From Azophilus sp965221755 (lineage in GTDB: Bacteria > Pseudomonadota > Gammaproteobacteria > Pseudomonadales > Azotimanducaceae): a stretch of DNA of 64,000 nucleotides. The stretch lies in assembly GCA_965221755.1 (NCBI GenBank), contig OZ244921.1, positions 682,001 through 746,000 on the forward strand. Reading direction: 5' to 3'. A program made the translations under genes and the position numbers. This document shows positions 51,721 through 59,771 of this stretch, one piece after another. The notes under the pieces are model-generated. The model worked only from the letters and a program-made list of their open reading frames with translations, was not told the origin of the DNA and made no database searches. The stretch's first letter is position 1. Each line of letters opens with the position of its first letter.

Positions 51721-53003
51721 GGCGTTTTCCCGTGCGTTGAGATTGGTGAGCCGCCGATTCTAACGTCACTCCGACGACTTTGCCCCAGGTTCCAAATCGC
51801 CCGCCAGCGCGGTCCCGCGCGCGGCTCGCCAGGAGCCGCGACCGCAACGCCGGGGACGGCGACCAGCGCCTCGCCGCTGTACAGCAGGGGGTGGCTGGCC
51901 CTCAGCCAAGGCGGCAGGCCGGCATCCCGCATCGCCTGCTTGAGGGACCGCGAACCTTGGGCCGAACGAATCCGCTCCCCGCCGCGGCGGAATCGAACGG
52001 TCAGCGCGCCCGCGGCGCAAAACCCGCCGCTGTCGGCCTTTTCAACCACCAACTCGCCATGGGGCAGGCGCAGCGCGCCAGGCGGCCGCAGTTGGTAGCA
52101 GGCCGCCAAGGCCGGCGCCGCCGGAACGTAGTGGGCCGCGCCGCGCCAACGGCGCAGGCGCCCGCGGCGCAGGCGCAATTCCGGTTGGGCGTCGGCGGGA
52201 GCATCGAATTGGGCAGCGAACTCGGCCAACGCCCGCTCGCTGGCGCCTTGCTCATCGAAACGGGCCAGCCAAGCGCGCAGCGCGCAGGGCCGAAGGCCGG
52301 GCGGCAAGTCGTTCAACGGCAGCGCCTCGCCATTGAGCAGATGGCGCAGCAACGCCTCGACGTCGGCTTGGGCCTGCCCGGCGCGGGCCAGGGCGGCATT
52401 CAGGCCGGGCCAGCGCTCGGTCAGGCGGGGCAGCGCCTCACGGCGCAGGAAGTTGCGGTCGAAGGCGGCGTCGGCGTTGCCGGGATCCTCCAGCCAGTCA
52501 AGGCCAAGCCCTTCGGCGGCGTCCCTGAGCGCGCGCTTGGGGAGGCCAAGGAACGGACGCAGCAGCGCCGCGCCGCCGGGCAGCCGCCGGCCGCGGGGCA
52601 TGGCGGCGGCGCCCCGTCCTTGGGCGAGGCGCATCAGCACCGTTTCCGCCTGATCGTCCTGATGGTGGGCCAGCAGCAGCAGATCGCCGGGGCGCAACAG
52701 GGCGTCAAAGGCCTGGTAGCGGGCGCGCCGGGCTTGCGCCTCAACGTTGCCGGCCGCCACCTGGACGCGCCGGCTCAGCAGTTCGATGCCCAGCGACCGG
52801 CAGACCGCTTCGCAATGCGCCTGCCATTGGTCGGCGCTTGGATGCAGGCCGTGATTGACGTGTGCGGCCACCACCGCGGTCGGAAGGGCGGCGGCGGCGT
52901 GCAGGAGAACGGTCGAGTCCAAGCCACCTGAGAAGGCCACCGCCAAGCGCCGGTGACCACAGCCCGCCAGCTCGAGCCGCAGGTGGCGGACCAGCAGCTT
53001 CAC
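51717..53003 (-). CDS. tilS: tRNA(Ile)-lysidine synthetase TilS
   Basis: Modifies C34 of the AUA-reading tRNA-Ile to lysidine using ATP and lysine. About 428 residues. The PP-loop AVAFSGGLDSTVLLHAAA (residues about 21-38), HVNHGLHPSADQW, LLLAHHQDDQAETVLMRLAQ, RRLPGGAALLRPFLGL and the WLEDPGNADAAFDRNFLRR region are all typical. The C-terminal substrate-binding domains are present. GTG 53003 overlaps the dnaE stop (GTGA). The accA gene, often between dnaE and tilS, is absent. Confidence 0.93.
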   Translation of the reverse strand: MKLLVRHLRLELAGCGHRRLAVAFSGGLDSTVLLHAAAALPTAVVAAHVNHGLHPSADQWQAHCEAVCRSLGIELLSRRVQVAAGNVEAQARRARYQAFDALLRPGDLLLLAHHQDDQAETVLMRLAQGRGAAAMPRGRRLPGGAALLRPFLGLPKRALRDAAEGLGLDWLEDPGNADAAFDRNFLRREALPRLTERWPGLNAALARAGQAQADVEALLRHLLNGEALPLNDLPPGLRPCALRAWLARFDEQGASERALAEFAAQFDAPADAQPELRLRRGRLRRWRGAAHYVPAAPALAACYQLRPPGALRLPHGELVVEKADSGGFCAAGALTVRFRRGGERIRSAQGSRSLKQAMRDAGLPPWLRASHPLLYSGEALVAVPGVAVAAPGEPRAGPRWRAIWNLGQSRRSDVRIGGSPISTHGKTP

Positions 53004-56000
53004 GGACCGTCCATGCCCACCCGGACGCGGTCGTCGCCGTATTCGGTCCTCAAGTGCGTCACCAAGGCTTCGCTGGCCTTGACCCGCCAGCCCAAGCGGA
53101 TGCTGCCAGCGGTCTTCGGCGCTTGGTAGTCCACAAAGACCGACGATCCCCCCTCCTCGACTCGATAGGGCTGCAAGCTGGCCGCCAGGCGGCTGGAGAA
53201 GTCGGCAGGGGCGTCCTTGTGGCTCATGCCTATGCGCAGGATCGGACGGTTCTGCTCGCGCCATTCGTCGATGGTGAAGACGGTCTCCACGATCATCTTG
53301 TGGGCGCCGTTGTACTCGTCCGTCTGCACCTCGCCCTCCAGCACGAGGACTTGTCCCTTTTCCAGCTTGTGCCCGATTCTCTCGTAGGTCTTGGCGTAAA
53401 CCATCGCCTCAAGGCGCGCGGTGCTGTCATCAACCACGGCCACCGCCCACTCCGGACCGGCGCTGCGGCCCTTTTTGCCGCGCATCCTGCGCAAGTCGGT
53501 CACCAATCCGAACACCCGCTGGCGGCTCTGCTTGGGCCGCAGTTCATCGAGGCGCCGGCAGCGGGCGCTGAATTCGGCGAAGTGGGGCTCCACGGGATGG
53601 CCGGTGAGGTACAGCCCGAGCGCATTGCGCTCCAACTCGATCCGCTCTTGGAAGGGTTGCCGCTTGATTGCGGCGCGCATGTCCGGCTGGCGATCCTCGC
53701 CGACGCCGCCGAACAGGTCGCCGATGCCGAGCGCTGCGTCCCGGGACTGCTGGTCCGCCGCCTGCAGCGCCTGATCGAGTTCAGCGAGCAGCTTGGCGCG
53801 GACCAAGCCCAGATCCTCGTCCGGCGCGCCGAACTCATCCATGGCGCCCGCATGGATCAGGGCCTCGATCACGCGCTTGTTGGCCCGCTTGACGTCAACC
53901 CGCAGGCAAAACGCGGCCAGACTCTCGAAGCGCCCTTCCCGGCGCCCTTCGACGCCCGCTTTGCGGGCCTTGACGATGCTCTCCACGGGCATGGCCCCAA
54001 CGCCGCGCACCGCGCCCAATCCGTAGATGATGTCGCCGTCGATGACCGAGAAGCGGAACTCGCTCAAGTTGACGCTGGGCGGCCGCAGCTCGAGGCCCAT
54101 GCGCCGCACCTCGTTGATCAGCGTGACCACCTTGTCAGTGTGGTCCATGGCGGCGGACAGGTTGGCGGCCATGAACTCGGCCGGGTGGTGGGCCTTGAGC
54201 CACGCCGTCTGGTAGGCGATCAGGCCATAGGTGGCGGAGTGGGACTTGTTGAAGGCGTATCCGGCGAAGGTCTCCATCTCGTCGAACAGGTTCTTGGCGA
54301 GCCGGCGGTCCACGTCGTTGGCCGCGGCGCCGGCCATGAAGTCGCTGCGCGCCTTGGCCATCTCCACCGGGTTCTTCTTGCCCATGGCCTTGCGCAGGAT
54401 GTCCGCCTGGCCGAGGCTGAAGCCGGCCAGCAGCCGGGCGATCTGCATCACCTGCTCCTGGTAGATGATGGTGCCGAAGGTGCCGCTCAGCACCGGCTCC
54501 AGGTCGGGATGCGGATAGGCGACCGCCTCCTTGCCGTGCTTGCGATGGATGTAGTCGTCGTGGGTGCCGTTGTCCAGCGGGCCGGGCCGGAACAGCGCGA
54601 CGAGCGCCAGGATGTCGTCGATGCGGTCCGGCAGCAGGCGGCGCACCAAGTCCTTCATGCCCCGGGACTCCAGTTGGAATACGGCGGTGGTCTCGGCGCG
54701 CTTGAGCAAGTCGAAGGTGGCGGCATCGTCCAGGGGCACTCGGTTGATGTCCACCGGCGCCCCGCCGCCGCGCGCCTCGATGCCGCGGTTGATGGCCTGC
54801 ACCGCCCAGTCGATGATGGTCAGCGTGGTCAGCCCCAGGAAGTCGAACTTCACCAAGCCCGCCTTCTCCACATCGTCCTTGTCGTATTGCGAAATCAGGC
54901 TGCCGCTGCGCTCATCGACGTACAGCGGCACGAAATCGGTCAGCCGGGAGGGCGCGATCACCACCCCGCCGGCGTGCCGCCCGACGTTGCGCACGATGCC
55001 TTCGAGCTTGTAGCCCATGTCCATGATCTCGGCGGCCTCCTCATCGCCGCTGATGAAGTCCCTAAGCTCCGGGCTCTTGGCCACGGCGTCGCGCAGCTTG
55101 ATGTTGAGTTCGTTGGGAATGAGCTTGGAGAGCTTGTCCCCCAGGACGTAGGGCTTGCCCTGGGCGCGGGCCACGTCGCGCACCACCGCCTTGGCGGCCA
55201 TGGTGCCGAAGGTGGCGATCTGGCTGACGGCATCCTTGCCGTAGCGCTCGCTGACGTGCGCGATGACCCGGTCGCGGCCCTCGACGCAGAAGTCCACGTC
55301 GAAATCCGGCATCGAGACCCGCTCGGGGTTGAGGAAGCGCTCAAACAGCAGGTCGTAATGCACGGGATCCAAGTCCGTGATGCGCAGTGCGTAGGCCACC
55401 AGCGACCCGGCGCCGGAGCCCCGGCCCGGGCCGACCGGGATGCCCTGCTCCTTGGCCCAGGCGATGAACTCCATGACCACGAGGAAGTAGCCCGGGAAGC
55501 CCGTCTGGTTGATGATGCGCAGCTCATCGGCCAAGCGCTCCCGATAGGCCGGCTCGTTGAGGGGATAGGCATCCAGGGCGCGCAACTCCGCCAAGCGCTC
55601 GGCCAGCCCCTGCTCAGCGGCCTGGGCCAGGAAGCTTTCCAGGGTCTCGCCCTCAGGCACGGGGTAGTCGGGCAGTTGGGGTTGGTCGAGTTCCAGCTGC
55701 AAGGTGCAGCGCTTGGCGATCTGCACGCTGTTGGCCAGCGCTTCCGGCAGGTCGGCGAACAGCTGCGCCATGTCGCCAGGGCCTTTCAGATGCTGCTGCG
55801 CCGAGTGGCGACGCGGCCGGCGGGGGTCGTTGACCACTTTGCCTTCGTGGATGCAGACCCGCGTCTCGTGGGCCTCGAAGTCCGCAGCGGCCAGGAAGCA
55901 GGCTTCGTTGGTGGCCACCATCGGCAGCTCGAGCCGCTCGGCAAGCGCAACGGCGGCCCGCAGGCAGGCCTCCTCGTCGTCGCGTCCCGTGCGCTGCGCC

Positions 56001-56494
56001 TCCAGATAGAAACGATCGCCGAAGCGCTCCGCCAAGACGCCGGCGGCGCGCAGAGCGCCCTTCTCGTCGCCGCGCAGCAGCGCTCTGCCAATCTCCGAGT
56101 CCCGCGCCCCGGAGAGCGCGATGAGGCCCTCGCTGCGGTCGAGGACCTCAGCGGTGGTCACGGCGCCGTGACGCTCGCCGCCCACGTAGGCCAGAGAGGT
56201 CAGTTGAATCAGGTTGCGATAGCCCGCCGAACCGCAGGCGATCAGCGTCAAGCGCAGCGGCTCCCCGCCCTCGGCATGGTGGGGCAAATCCACCCCAACG
56301 ATCGGCTTGACCCCGGCCTTGAGGCAGGCGCGATAGAACTTGATCAGCCCGAAGAGGTTGCCGTGGTCAGTGAGGCCAATGGCCTCCATGCCCAGTTCGA
56401 CGGCCCGGCGCGCCAAGTCGTCAACGCCAGCCAGCCCATCGACTATGGAGTACTCGCTGTGGGTGCGCAGGTGGACAAACTCAGCAGCGCTCAT
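53000..56494 (-). CDS. dnaE: DNA polymerase III alpha subunit
   Basis: Replicative polymerase catalytic subunit, 1164 residues. N-terminal PHP domain (FVHLRTHSEYSIVDG), palm with the catalytic aspartates in SMPDFDVDFC (about residues 393-402), fingers with GRGSGAGSLVAYAL and KDDVEKAGLVKFDFLGL, KSHSATYGLIAYQTAWLKAH, a tandem HhH region, and an OB-fold (RMRGKKGR...VVDDSTARLEAMVY) near the C-terminus. Length and order are those of DnaE1. It is followed by tilS (overlap) and preceded by rnhB at 30 bp. Confidence 0.98.
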   Translation of the reverse strand: MSAAEFVHLRTHSEYSIVDGLAGVDDLARRAVELGMEAIGLTDHGNLFGLIKFYRACLKAGVKPIVGVDLPHHAEGGEPLRLTLIACGSAGYRNLIQLTSLAYVGGERHGAVTTAEVLDRSEGLIALSGARDSEIGRALLRGDEKGALRAAGVLAERFGDRFYLEAQRTGRDDEEACLRAAVALAERLELPMVATNEACFLAAADFEAHETRVCIHEGKVVNDPRRPRRHSAQQHLKGPGDMAQLFADLPEALANSVQIAKRCTLQLELDQPQLPDYPVPEGETLESFLAQAAEQGLAERLAELRALDAYPLNEPAYRERLADELRIINQTGFPGYFLVVMEFIAWAKEQGIPVGPGRGSGAGSLVAYALRITDLDPVHYDLLFERFLNPERVSMPDFDVDFCVEGRDRVIAHVSERYGKDAVSQIATFGTMAAKAVVRDVARAQGKPYVLGDKLSKLIPNELNIKLRDAVAKSPELRDFISGDEEAAEIMDMGYKLEGIVRNVGRHAGGVVIAPSRLTDFVPLYVDERSGSLISQYDKDDVEKAGLVKFDFLGLTTLTIIDWAVQAINRGIEARGGGAPVDINRVPLDDAATFDLLKRAETTAVFQLESRGMKDLVRRLLPDRIDDILALVALFRPGPLDNGTHDDYIHRKHGKEAVAYPHPDLEPVLSGTFGTIIYQEQVMQIARLLAGFSLGQADILRKAMGKKNPVEMAKARSDFMAGAAANDVDRRLAKNLFDEMETFAGYAFNKSHSATYGLIAYQTAWLKAHHPAEFMAANLSAAMDHTDKVVTLINEVRRMGLELRPPSVNLSEFRFSVIDGDIIYGLGAVRGVGAMPVESIVKARKAGVEGRREGRFESLAAFCLRVDVKRANKRVIEALIHAGAMDEFGAPDEDLGLVRAKLLAELDQALQAADQQSRDAALGIGDLFGGVGEDRQPDMRAAIKRQPFQERIELERNALGLYLTGHPVEPHFAEFSARCRRLDELRPKQSRQRVFGLVTDLRRMRGKKGRSAGPEWAVAVVDDSTARLEAMVYAKTYERIGHKLEKGQVLVLEGEVQTDEYNGAHKMIVETVFTIDEWREQNRPILRIGMSHKDAPADFSSRLAASLQPYRVEEGGSSVFVDYQAPKTAGSIRLGWRVKASEALVTHLRTEYGDDRVRVGMDGP

Positions 56495-56524
56495 CGAACC
56501 GCGACCCTTGGTGGTGCTGGAGGT

Positions 56525-57154
56525 TCAAGCTAGCTTAGCAGCAAGCCGCACCGGCGCAAAGCTTGCACGGTGAATCGGGCAGGGCCCCAGCGCACTCAGG
56601 GCGGCGAGGTGCGCCTGGGTGCCGTAGCCCTTGTGGCGTTCGAAGCCGTAGCCGGGAAACTCGGCGGCCAGCCGGGCCATTTCCGCATCCCTGGCGGTCT
56701 TGGCCAAGATGGCGGCGGCGCTGATCGGCGCAAGCCATGCATCGCCGCCCACCACGGCCGCTGCGGGCACGTCCAGCTCCGGGCAGCGGTTGCCGTCAAC
56801 GAACACCCGTTGCGGCCGCACGGCCAAAGCGGCAACCGCACGGCGCATGGCGAGCAGGGTGGCCTGCAGAATGTTGAGCCGGTCGATCTCCGCGGCTTCG
56901 GCGCGGCCCAAGGCATGGGCAATGGCCCGCTCGCGGATCAGGGCCGCGAGTTCATCCCGGCGCTTGGCGGACAGCTGCTTGGAGTCCTTAAGCCCGTCGA
57001 TGGGGCGCCGGGGATCCAGCAGCACCGCCCCGGCGACCACCGGGCCGGCCAAGGGCCCGCGTCCCGCCTCGTCAACGCCCGCCGAACGGGCGTTCCAAGC
57101 AAGGCCCGACCCCTTAGCCACCCGACACGGGGGCAACTCGTGCTCCTCAAACAT
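56525..57154 (-). CDS. rnhB: Ribonuclease HII
   Basis: Cleaves RNA of RNA-DNA hybrids and single misincorporated ribonucleotides. About 209 residues. Active-site residues in AGVDEAGRGPLAGPVVAGAV (Asp and Glu), RVFVDGNRCPEL (Asp), and the C-terminal ILAKTARDAEMARLAAEFP with GYGFERHKGYGTQAHLAAL. ATG 57154 is used; a TTG at 57139 with GAGGAG six bases upstream is a serious alternative. Position between lpxB and dnaE is conserved in Gammaproteobacteria. Confidence 0.95.
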   Translation of the reverse strand: MFEEHELPPCRVAKGSGLAWNARSAGVDEAGRGPLAGPVVAGAVLLDPRRPIDGLKDSKQLSAKRRDELAALIRERAIAHALGRAEAAEIDRLNILQATLLAMRRAVAALAVRPQRVFVDGNRCPELDVPAAAVVGGDAWLAPISAAAILAKTARDAEMARLAAEFPGYGFERHKGYGTQAHLAALSALGPCPIHRASFAPVRLAAKLA

Positions 57155-57173
57155 CACCTCTTCCCTGTCGCCG

Positions 57174-57410
57174 TCACCTAACGCGAACCCAGCTTCCGTT
57201 CTCAATCCGATAAAGCGACTCCAACTTGCGCAGCCCATCGACGCTGGCCCGCTCCATTGGGAAGTGCAGCCGACCCTCCCACTGCATTCTCCAGACAATT
57301 GACCCTTGGCGCCCGAGATTTCCCAGCATGCCGTAAGCGTCCTGCGGCCTGCCATCCCGGAGGCAGCGCAGGGCCTTCTTCTGCTTGGAACTGAGCGGTT
57401 CATCGTTCAT
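57174..57410 (-). CDS. Small conserved-looking protein of unknown function
   Basis: 78 residues from ATG 57410, inserted between lpxB and rnhB, where these two are normally adjacent. NDEPLSSKQKKALRCLRDGR suggests a small helical start, followed by PQDAYGMLGNLGRQGSIVWR and a C-terminal LYRIENGSWVRV. The pattern (helix, then short strands) is reminiscent of small winged-helix or DNA-binding proteins, but no family was recognised. It lies 41 bp after lpxB and 19 bp before rnhB, so it is in the same operon. Confidence 0.6.
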   Translation of the reverse strand: MNDEPLSSKQKKALRCLRDGRPQDAYGMLGNLGRQGSIVWRMQWEGRLHFPMERASVDGLRKLESLYRIENGSWVRVR

Positions 57411-57451
57411 AAGCAACTCAATGACGTGAGCTAGGCTGTGTTCCTAGTTCA

Positions 57452-58603
57452 TCAAGAGATATCCAAAAGCGCCATCACCGCATCCGCGGCCCGTTCGTCG
57501 GCGTCCCGGCGCAGTTCGAGATGCAGCATGGAGAACGCCTCCAGAGTTTCCGCCCGCAAGGCCGGTTTGTCGAGTTGATCGCACAGCGCATCGGCCAGTT
57601 TTTCCGGGGTCGCCTCGCCTTGCAGCCGCTCCGGCACCAGCTCGCGGCCAGCCAGCAGGTTGGGCAGGGCCACGAAGTCGGCGCGAACCAGCAGGCGGGC
57701 CAGGGCGTAGCTCAGGGCTCCAAGCCGATAGGCCACCACCATGGGCCGGCGCAGCAGCATCGCCTCCAGGGTGCCGGTTCCGGACTTGACGATGGCGCCG
57801 TCGCAGGCGGTCAGCGCTTGGCGCGCGCCGTCCGGGCAAACGCTGACCTCAAGCCCGGGCCGCGCTGCGGCCGCCCGCTCAAGGCGCGGCGCGAAATCGG
57901 GGCGCGCGCAGGGCAGCAGGAACGCAGCGCCATCCAAGCGGTCGGCCAGCAGCGCGGCGGCATTGAGGAAGAGATCGAGATGCTGATTGATCTCGCCGGG
58001 GCGGCTGCCCGGCAACAGCGCAATGACCGGCTGCCCCTCGCCGACCCCCAAGGCGGAACGGGCGGCGCTGCGGCAAGCCTGCCCGCCGTCATCGACGCCA
58101 ATGGCGTCCGCCAAGGGATGGCCGACGAAAGCGACTTCAAGGCCGGTGCCTTGATAGAACGCGGGTTCAAAGGGAAACAGCGCCAACAGCAGGTCCGACG
58201 ACCGGCCGATGCGGCGGACCCGGCCACCGCGCCACGCGTAAACCGATGGGCTGACGTAGTGGACCGCGGGCACGCCGGAGCGCTTCAACTGACCTTCCAG
58301 CAGCAAATTGAAAACGTTGAAGTCCACCCCGATGAAGGCTGCTGGCCGCTCCGCCAACAAGCGTCGGCGCAGGCCGAGCAACAGGCGCGCCAAGCCGGGC
58401 AATTTGATGAGGGGATCCCCGAAGCCGTTGACCGCCAGCTTGTTGATGTCGGCCAGCGGCTCAAGCCTCGCCGAGCGCATGGCCTCACCGCCGACGCCGA
58501 CGAAGCGAACGCCATCGATGCGGCGGGCCAGGGCAAGCATCAGGCCCGCGCCCAGCCGGTCCCCCGACGGCTCCCCGGCAACGATGCCGATGGTGAGGGT
58601 CAC
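57452..58603 (-). CDS. lpxB: Lipid-A-disaccharide synthase
   Basis: Joins UDP-2,3-diacylglucosamine and 2,3-diacylglucosamine 1-phosphate in lipid A synthesis (GT-B glycosyltransferase, inner-membrane face). About 383 residues from GTG 58603. IGIVAGEPSGDRLGAGLMLA at the N-terminus, FVGVGGEAM, FIGVDFNVFNLLLEG, VHYVSPSVYAWRGGRVRRI, VIALLPGSRPGEI and ALTACDGAIVKSGTGTLEAM. An upstream GTG (58690) is in frame but lacks a ribosome site and would make the protein too long. lpxA, lpxD and fabZ, its usual upstream partners, are not here. Confidence 0.95.
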   Translation of the reverse strand: MTLTIGIVAGEPSGDRLGAGLMLALARRIDGVRFVGVGGEAMRSARLEPLADINKLAVNGFGDPLIKLPGLARLLLGLRRRLLAERPAAFIGVDFNVFNLLLEGQLKRSGVPAVHYVSPSVYAWRGGRVRRIGRSSDLLLALFPFEPAFYQGTGLEVAFVGHPLADAIGVDDGGQACRSAARSALGVGEGQPVIALLPGSRPGEINQHLDLFLNAAALLADRLDGAAFLLPCARPDFAPRLERAAAARPGLEVSVCPDGARQALTACDGAIVKSGTGTLEAMLLRRPMVVAYRLGALSYALARLLVRADFVALPNLLAGRELVPERLQGEATPEKLADALCDQLDKPALRAETLEAFSMLHLELRRDADERAADAVMALLDIS

Positions 58604-58789
58604 GCCCGGCGCATCCAACCCGGCGCGTTGCCCGGCAGCGCAATGGCGAGAGTGGGCCAAAGCTTGTTCGACATCGGACCGGGCCTTCACCGGAACGGCG
58701 GAAATGCTATCACTTTGCGAATCCCGATAGGGTCTCGTACTGCACTGGTTTACATGTTCGGCGACGACCTCGTCAGGCGCCCAGCGCCA

Positions 58790-58935
58790 AGCTCGAACAG
58801 AGCAGGACCTGCTTGGTGGCTAGAGGGGGCTCACCTGCTCGTCCGCCAACGCTTCGGCCTGCGCCTCGGTGAACCCCGTCTGCGTCAGCCGCTTGACGAA
58901 CCGCTGGGCGTCAAATGCAATTGCTGCGCTCAGGG
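58790..58935 (-). pseudogene. Degenerate partial copy of the DUF1640-type gene
   Basis: Matches the first ~45 codons of the gene at 59053-59469 almost base for base (58837-58935 against 59371-59469). The start ATG has become CTG, a TGA precedes it in frame, about 10 bp are missing near 58825, and homology fades toward 58790. It therefore cannot make the protein. Confidence 0.75.
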
Positions 58936-58955
58936 CGGCAGCCCGTCACTGAGAT

Positions 58956-58975
58956 GGGGGGGGGGGGGGGGGGGG
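58956..58975. repeat. 20-base poly-G tract
   Basis: Uninterrupted G20 between the DUF1640-type gene and its broken copy. No reading frame clearly depends on it. It is the second such long tract in the window. Confidence 0.85.
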
Positions 58976-59052
58976 CGACCAGCATCGGACAAGCCCGCCC
59001 GGAGCTCAAGGCGGGGCGGGGCCCCGTGCGATGCACGTCGGGGCATGTCCCG

Positions 59053-59469
59053 TCACGTCCCCGCGGACAGCCGCATGAAGCCCAGCACCAGCCCCGTGAT
59101 CACGCCGGTCTGCGCGATCATGGCCCCGATCATCCACTTCAGCAGGTCGCCCTTGAGCTCGCCCAACTGCCGCTCCAAGTCACCCTTCAGTTCAGCCAAC
59201 TGACGCTCCAGGTCACCCTTCAGTTCAGCCAACTGACGCTCCAAGTCGCCCTTGAGCTCGACCAACTGACGCTCCAGGTCGCCCTTGAGTTCAGTCAAGT
59301 CCTGCTTCTGGACAGCCTCAAGCTCCAGCAGATTCTGCTTGGTGGCCAGATTGGCGCTCAGCAGGTTCGCCTGCTCGTCCGCCAACGCTTCGGCCTGCGC
59401 CTCGGTGAACCCCGTCTGCGTCAGCCGCTTGACAAACCGGTGGGTGTCAAATGCAATTGCTGCGCTCAT
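59053..59469 (-). CDS. DUF1640-type coiled-coil protein with C-terminal membrane anchor
   Basis: 138 residues. The N-terminal part FDTHRFVKRLTQTGFTEAQA, then EALADEQANLLSANLATKQN, is typical of the DUF1640 family (bacterial relatives of mitochondrial CCDC90/MCUR1). The middle (about residues 55-105) is an 11-residue repeat coil (LKGDLERQLAE type, five copies). One C-terminal membrane helix (WMIGAMIAQTGVITGLVLGF) follows. Function in bacteria is unknown. Its 5' part is partly duplicated as a pseudogene downstream. The start ATG 59469 is supported by the family pattern. Confidence 0.82.
   Translation of the reverse strand: MSAAIAFDTHRFVKRLTQTGFTEAQAEALADEQANLLSANLATKQNLLELEAVQKQDLTELKGDLERQLVELKGDLERQLAELKGDLERQLAELKGDLERQLGELKGDLLKWMIGAMIAQTGVITGLVLGFMRLSAGT
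59145..59300. repeat. 33-bp tandem repeats in the DUF1640-type gene
   Basis: A unit recognisable by CCCTTCAGTTCAGCCAACTG recurs every 33 bp about five times and encodes the 11-residue coil unit. The centre copies are nearly identical, implying recent expansion or homogenisation. Confidence 0.85.
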
Positions 59470-59771
59470 GGCGGCAACGTATCAAAAAACCGACGGCAAA
59501 TGAACCCGCGCGCCCGCAAGGCGGGCGCGATGGAGTTTCGCTGCGCGAAACTCCGCTACCCTGAGGTTGTTGTCTCTCGCCGTAGTCTTCGGGAGGGCGC
59601 GATGGAGTTTCGCTGCGCGAAACTCCGTGCTCGTTGGGTCAGGTTCCGAAATGTTTCTGAGCCCGCGCGCACTGCGCAGCCTGACGCACGTCCCGCCCAA
59701 AACGGGAATCGCTGAAGCGCCGCCAAGCACACTGCTACACTTAGCTCTGAGACCTCACTAGGCTTAACACC
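59470..59771. other. Divergent intergenic region with doubled repeat element
   Basis: This 302-bp gap separates the DUF1640-type gene (leftward) and the carboxylesterase gene (rightward). It is largely occupied by repeat copy H. No confident promoter was seen in the last 100 bp before ATG 59772. Confidence 0.5.
59509..59668 (-). repeat. Composite intergenic element, copy H (two palindromes)
   Basis: Hairpin CGCGCCCGC (59509-59517) AAG GCGGGCGCG (59521-59529); palindrome GGAGTTTCGC TGC GCGAAACTCC (59532-59554); the same palindrome again at 59604-59626; tag 59632-59668 (CGTTGGGTCAGGTTCCG, then AAATGTTTCTGAGCCCGC) with four bases of the consensus missing. Confidence 0.8.

Larger units (their letters stand above)
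58604..59052. other. Disrupted region upstream of lpxB
   Basis: This 449-bp gap contains the broken partial copy of the DUF1640-type gene (58790-58935) and the G20 tract (58956-58975). The 80 bp between the tract and the DUF1640 stop are GC-rich without features. No lpxB promoter was recognised. Confidence 0.5.

Noticed and set aside
52862..56533. A 1223-codon rightward open frame opposite dnaE and tilS
   Set aside because: It is antisense to two certain genes, is His/Gly/Gln/Val-rich low-complexity and has no motif. In GC-rich DNA such antisense frames arise from codon bias. The same applies to 61423-63822, 42930-44696, 57521-59203 and 37387-38748.
58915..59715. A 266-codon rightward frame across the DUF1640-type gene
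   Set aside because: It reads through the G20 tract, antisense to the repeat-coil gene, and through repeat copy H. The coding pattern clearly lies on the other strand.
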